This document shows positions 4,462 through 6,589 of a stretch of DNA of 6,589 nucleotides, piece after piece. Made by a program: the position numbers and the translations under genes. The DNA comes from Candidatus Omnitrophota bacterium (GTDB lineage: Bacteria > Omnitrophota > Omnitrophia > Omnitrophales > Danuiimicrobiaceae). The DNA lies in the NCBI GenBank assembly GCA_016206945.1, contig JACQQP010000066.1:1-6589 (forward strand), given 5' to 3'. A model generated the notes under the pieces. It was not told the origin of the DNA and did no database searches. It saw nothing but the letters and a program-made list of their open reading frames with translations. The stretch's first letter is position 1; each line of letters starts with the position of its first letter.

Positions 4462-5605
4462 AAACGGTCAGCGTCTGAGATAGTTCCTGCGCCTTTTCGA
4501 AAACTTCCCCTACCGAAATTTTGGACATACAGGGATGTCCCTCTACATTGCAATTTTGTAAATGGCAAGGCGAACAAGAAACAGCGTGTTTTAAAACCCG
4601 AGCTCCTCTTGCCCAAACTCCCCATTTGTCATAGTCATTAGTTCCGCTCGCAACCACCACCATCGGAATTCCAAGTGCCTGTGCAATATGAGAAGGTCCC
4701 GAATCATTACCGATGAATAAATGGCAATGGCTTAACGCTGCGATCATTTCGCGGAGCGTAAAAACCCCGACGAGGTCAATAACCCGTTGTGAATTCGAAA
4801 AATGCTCCACAAGCTTTCGCGCCTTTGAAATTCCAAAAACGAGCACCCTATTTCGAGGTTCCGTTAAAAGTTTCGTAACGAGTTCTACAAATTTTTCTCC
4901 TCCCCACTCCTTGGAGGGATAACCTGCTTCGGGATGAACAGCGATCAGCTTCGAATCCTTTTCCACACCTCGATCCTTAAGCTCGCGAAGGCTCTTCAAT
5001 TTTTCAGGTTCACTTAAATAAATCGTGGGTTTCAAATCAGCTTTATCAACTACCTCGCCCGCAACGAGTTTGATATTGAGCTCCGCTTGATGTAGTTTCA
5101 TGTCATAAACCCCCGCCTCGTGCAACAACCCTGCGCCTCCGCCGATTCCATAGCCCACCCGATATCGAGCCCCTGCTAAAGTCATGAGGATAATATTTCG
5201 AAGATCTCCCCGCAAGTCGTAGGCCAAATCAAAACCTTTTTTTCTTAACAGGAAAACAATTTTGATCCATTCGAGTAGATTAAAATATTTACGTCGTGCA
5301 AACCAATTTGAGTGGAATTGGATCACATCATCTACAAACGGATTCTGATCTAAAATATCTTTCCCGTCGCTTCCGGTTAAAACAAAGATTTTTGCTTCGG
5401 GAAATCGTTTTCTCAAAATGGGAAACACAGGAAGCGAGCAAACGAGATCCCCGATTTGGTCGAGCCGAACGACCAAAATCTTTCGCACTAAATTCGGAAA
5501 ACCAAGCGAATGCGCTTTGCGTGGAAACCGCTCGACAACCAGGTCGAAAAACCTAACCAAATGCCATCGCCAACTGCGTTGAAAGGGGTATCGATGGTCA
5601 TTCAT
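4409..5605 (-). CDS. Glycosyltransferase family 9 (heptosyltransferase-like)
   Basis: A 398-residue GT-B fold enzyme of the ADP-heptose:LPS heptosyltransferase family, which builds LPS core or similar surface glycans at the cytoplasmic face of the inner membrane. The first Rossmann domain starts at KILVVRLDQIGDLVCSLP (42-59). IAVHPEAGYPSKEWGGEKF (221-239) opens the second, and FIGNDSGPSHIAQALG (297-312) is the C-terminal nucleotide-sugar signature. A cysteine cluster follows at C344, C347, C352 and C359, a feature I recall in many GT9 proteins. The first ~41 residues precede the usual start and are basic and aromatic, possibly membrane-associating. Residues ~382-398, including HPSPLPLGERGG, come from the palindromic repeat and are not native GT9 sequence. 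The ATG at 5605 has no Shine-Dalgarno. The exact acceptor and sugar are unknown. Confidence 0.9.
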   Translation of the reverse strand: MNDHRYPFQRSWRWHLVRFFDLVVERFPRKAHSLGFPNLVRKILVVRLDQIGDLVCSLPVFPILRKRFPEAKIFVLTGSDGKDILDQNPFVDDVIQFHSNWFARRKYFNLLEWIKIVFLLRKKGFDLAYDLRGDLRNIILMTLAGARYRVGYGIGGGAGLLHEAGVYDMKLHQAELNIKLVAGEVVDKADLKPTIYLSEPEKLKSLRELKDRGVEKDSKLIAVHPEAGYPSKEWGGEKFVELVTKLLTEPRNRVLVFGISKARKLVEHFSNSQRVIDLVGVFTLREMIAALSHCHLFIGNDSGPSHIAQALGIPMVVVASGTNDYDKWGVWARGARVLKHAVSCSPCHLQNCNVEGHPCMSKISVGEVFEKAQELSQTLTVSLHPSPLPLGERGGRRR

Positions 5606-5672
5606 AGCAAATGTCTGATCTCGTTAGAAATGCGTGAAGGAGAAAGTTTCCCAAAATAGTTTTAATTGGAAG

Positions 5673-5754
5673 CCCTTCGACCTCGCTCTGGGTGGTCCTT
5701 CGACAAAAAACGCTCAGGATGGTGAGCGAAAGTCGAACCAGGAGCTTGTCGGAT
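5673..5754. repeat. Tandem and inverted short palindromic repeats (CCTTCGAC type)
   Basis: Two direct copies begin with CCTTCGAC: one at 5674-5696 (continuing CTCGCTCTGGGTGGT) and one at 5697-5740. The second folds on itself: TGG (5693-5695) with CCA (5738-5740), TTCGAC (5699-5704) with GTCGAA (5732-5737), and inner stem CGCTCA (5711-5716) with TGAGCG (5723-5728) around a GGATGG loop. GGAGCTTGTCGGATC (5741-5755) resembles an inverted third partial copy. The layout resembles intergenic palindromic repeats I recall from many environmental bacteria. It is a different family from the GC-rich repeat at 4382-4461. It fills the gap upstream of the GT9 gene. Confidence 0.7.
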
Positions 5755-5790
5755 CACAATTATACCAGTAGCTAAGGGAATTGGAACTGC

Positions 5791-5813
5791 TAAAAGAAGC
5801 TTGCGTGGCTTCT
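5791..5813 (-). terminator. Weak terminator-like hairpin behind the PEP-CTERM gene
   Basis: AGAAGC (5795-5800) and GCTTCT (5808-5813) form a 6-bp stem with a 7-nt loop. On the minus strand the stem runs into TTTTA, a short T tract, 35 nt after the PEP-CTERM stop codon. Stem and tract are both modest, so termination may be partial. Confidence 0.35.
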
Positions 5814-5847
5814 CTTCCGAGGGGACGCCTGCGATTTTGGTTATCGC

Positions 5848-6589
5848 TCAGTGTTTCCTGCGAAGGTTGACGCCCAACATCGCAAGACCAAGGCTCATCA
5901 ATGCGAGTGTTCCGGGCTCAGGAATGATCTTGGGCTGAAGAACCAATTGAAACTCCATGGGGCCTACGATGTCAAAGGAGATCTGATCTGAGGAAATAAA
6001 CTCATCACCACGTGCGTTTTTATCATGCAACCGGATACGTTCAGGCATCCATGAGCTTCCGACAGGTACGATTCCGCCACTCAGCATCAGCACCTCGATG
6101 CCTTTGGAAGTTGAGGGATCTGGGATGGAGAACTCTTTGTAATTGGGTCCTGTCGGCATTGTGGATCCGGCATTCGGTGAGCCGTGCAGAGGATGAATGT
6201 GTGCCCATTTTGGATGATCCTGACCTGGCGTGTGAGGAAGTGGATCAATCTGGTCAAAGGTCGAGATCATAAAGCCGCCCCAATTGCCTCCGGGAGGCAG
6301 ATTGTTAGTAATATTCATGGCAAACATAAAAAATCGTTCGTCCTCCTCATGGCCTGGTGTGGTTCTTAAGGTAATGACCTTCGGGTTTGCATCGGTAAAC
6401 GTTGTCGTCAAGGTGAGTCCATAGGTTTTATTTACTCTCCCCGGCGTTCCCGTAATGGTAGTCCCTGCGGGCGCCTCATACTGCCAATCGGTATCACCTG
6501 CAGCAATCGGAAGGAAAACAGCTTTCGCGTCTGGAGCGGAAAGGAAAAGAAGGATAACACCCACCAGAAATGATCTTGTAACTTGGTCC
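5848..6589 (-). CDS. PEP-CTERM sorting-domain protein (5' end beyond window)
   Basis: A secreted or surface protein carrying the exosortase sorting signal. The C-terminus has IPEPGTLALMSLGLAMLGVNLRRKH read in parts: the PEP motif, a hydrophobic helix of ~17 residues, and a basic RRKH tail. This is the recognition site for EpsH/exosortase processing in bacteria that make extracellular polysaccharide. The N-terminal side has a hydrophobic run ending in SAPDAKA before VFLPIAAG, a good signal-peptidase site. A GTG at 6564 could start a 238-residue form, but it would lack a basic n-region. The frame stays open to the window edge through TRSF residues, so the true start is probably outside. The mature region has a histidine-rich patch (DHPKWAHIHPLHG, about 116-128 from the GTG) and no recognised catalytic domain. 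No exosortase gene is in the window. Confidence 0.88.
   Translation of the reverse strand, partial: DQVTRSFLVGVILLFLSAPDAKAVFLPIAAGDTDWQYEAPAGTTITGTPGRVNKTYGLTLTTTFTDANPKVITLRTTPGHEEDERFFMFAMNITNNLPPGGNWGGFMISTFDQIDPLPHTPGQDHPKWAHIHPLHGSPNAGSTMPTGPNYKEFSIPDPSTSKGIEVLMLSGGIVPVGSSWMPERIRLHDKNARGDEFISSDQISFDIVGPMEFQLVLQPKIIPEPGTLALMSLGLAMLGVNLRRKH

Noticed and set aside
4371..4641. Overlapping ORFs on both strands across the repeat at the GT9 3' end
   Set aside because: Their open frames arise from the GC-rich palindrome and from GT9 coding sequence read in other frames; they show no start signals or family motifs.
6564..6589. GTG at 6564 as the true start of the PEP-CTERM gene
   Set aside because: The resulting signal peptide would lack a basic n-region, while the frame stays open to the window edge and adds an arginine just before the hydrophobic run.

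Overview
The window looks like a chromosomal stretch from a Gram-negative bacterium, probably an uncultured lineage. A family 9 (heptosyltransferase-like) glycosyltransferase points to an LPS-type outer envelope, a PEP-CTERM protein points to exosortase sorting, and a bactofilin is present. Palindromic repeats of a kind common in environmental genomes and a homing-endonuclease ORF directly behind a tRNA also fit such a lineage. I cannot name a phylum with confidence; Omnitrophota or a similar candidate phylum is only a guess.

Layout. Bases 1-1077 are read rightwards: a complete tRNA-Leu(CAA), a two-motif LAGLIDADG homing endonuclease ORF starting 15 nt behind it, a 141-nt non-coding gap, and a 64-residue four-cysteine zinc-ribbon protein whose ribosome binding site lies in a hairpin. 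Everything from 1085 to the right edge is read leftwards. In transcription order from the right these are: a PEP-CTERM protein (5' end outside the window); a repeat-bearing gap; a GT9 glycosyltransferase whose last ~16 residues come from a palindromic repeat; a VKOR-family membrane oxidoreductase; a small excisionase-type HTH protein; peptide deformylase (def); and a PAP2-family membrane phosphatase. A strong sigma-70-like promoter (2452-2480) then starts a second group: a bactofilin with a C-terminal HTH domain, a small HTH protein with a C-terminal membrane anchor, and holo-ACP synthase (acpS).

How the genes may work together. The leftward genes mix protein maturation (def, acpS), periplasmic disulfide or quinone chemistry (VKOR), envelope lipid or glycan metabolism (GT9, PAP2) and surface display (PEP-CTERM), so this is mostly an envelope and housekeeping cluster. 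The most unusual theme is three excisionase/MerR-like HTH domains in about 2.5 kb in three architectures: fused to a bactofilin polymer domain, fused to a membrane anchor, and stand-alone. The adjacent bactofilin-HTH and HTH-membrane genes sit behind one promoter that carries an inverted repeat around its -35 box. This suggests, as inference only, a cytoskeleton/membrane/DNA tethering pair that could also regulate itself. The second theme is the tRNA-adjacent homing endonuclease, and the third is repeat insertion into the 3' end of a coding gene.
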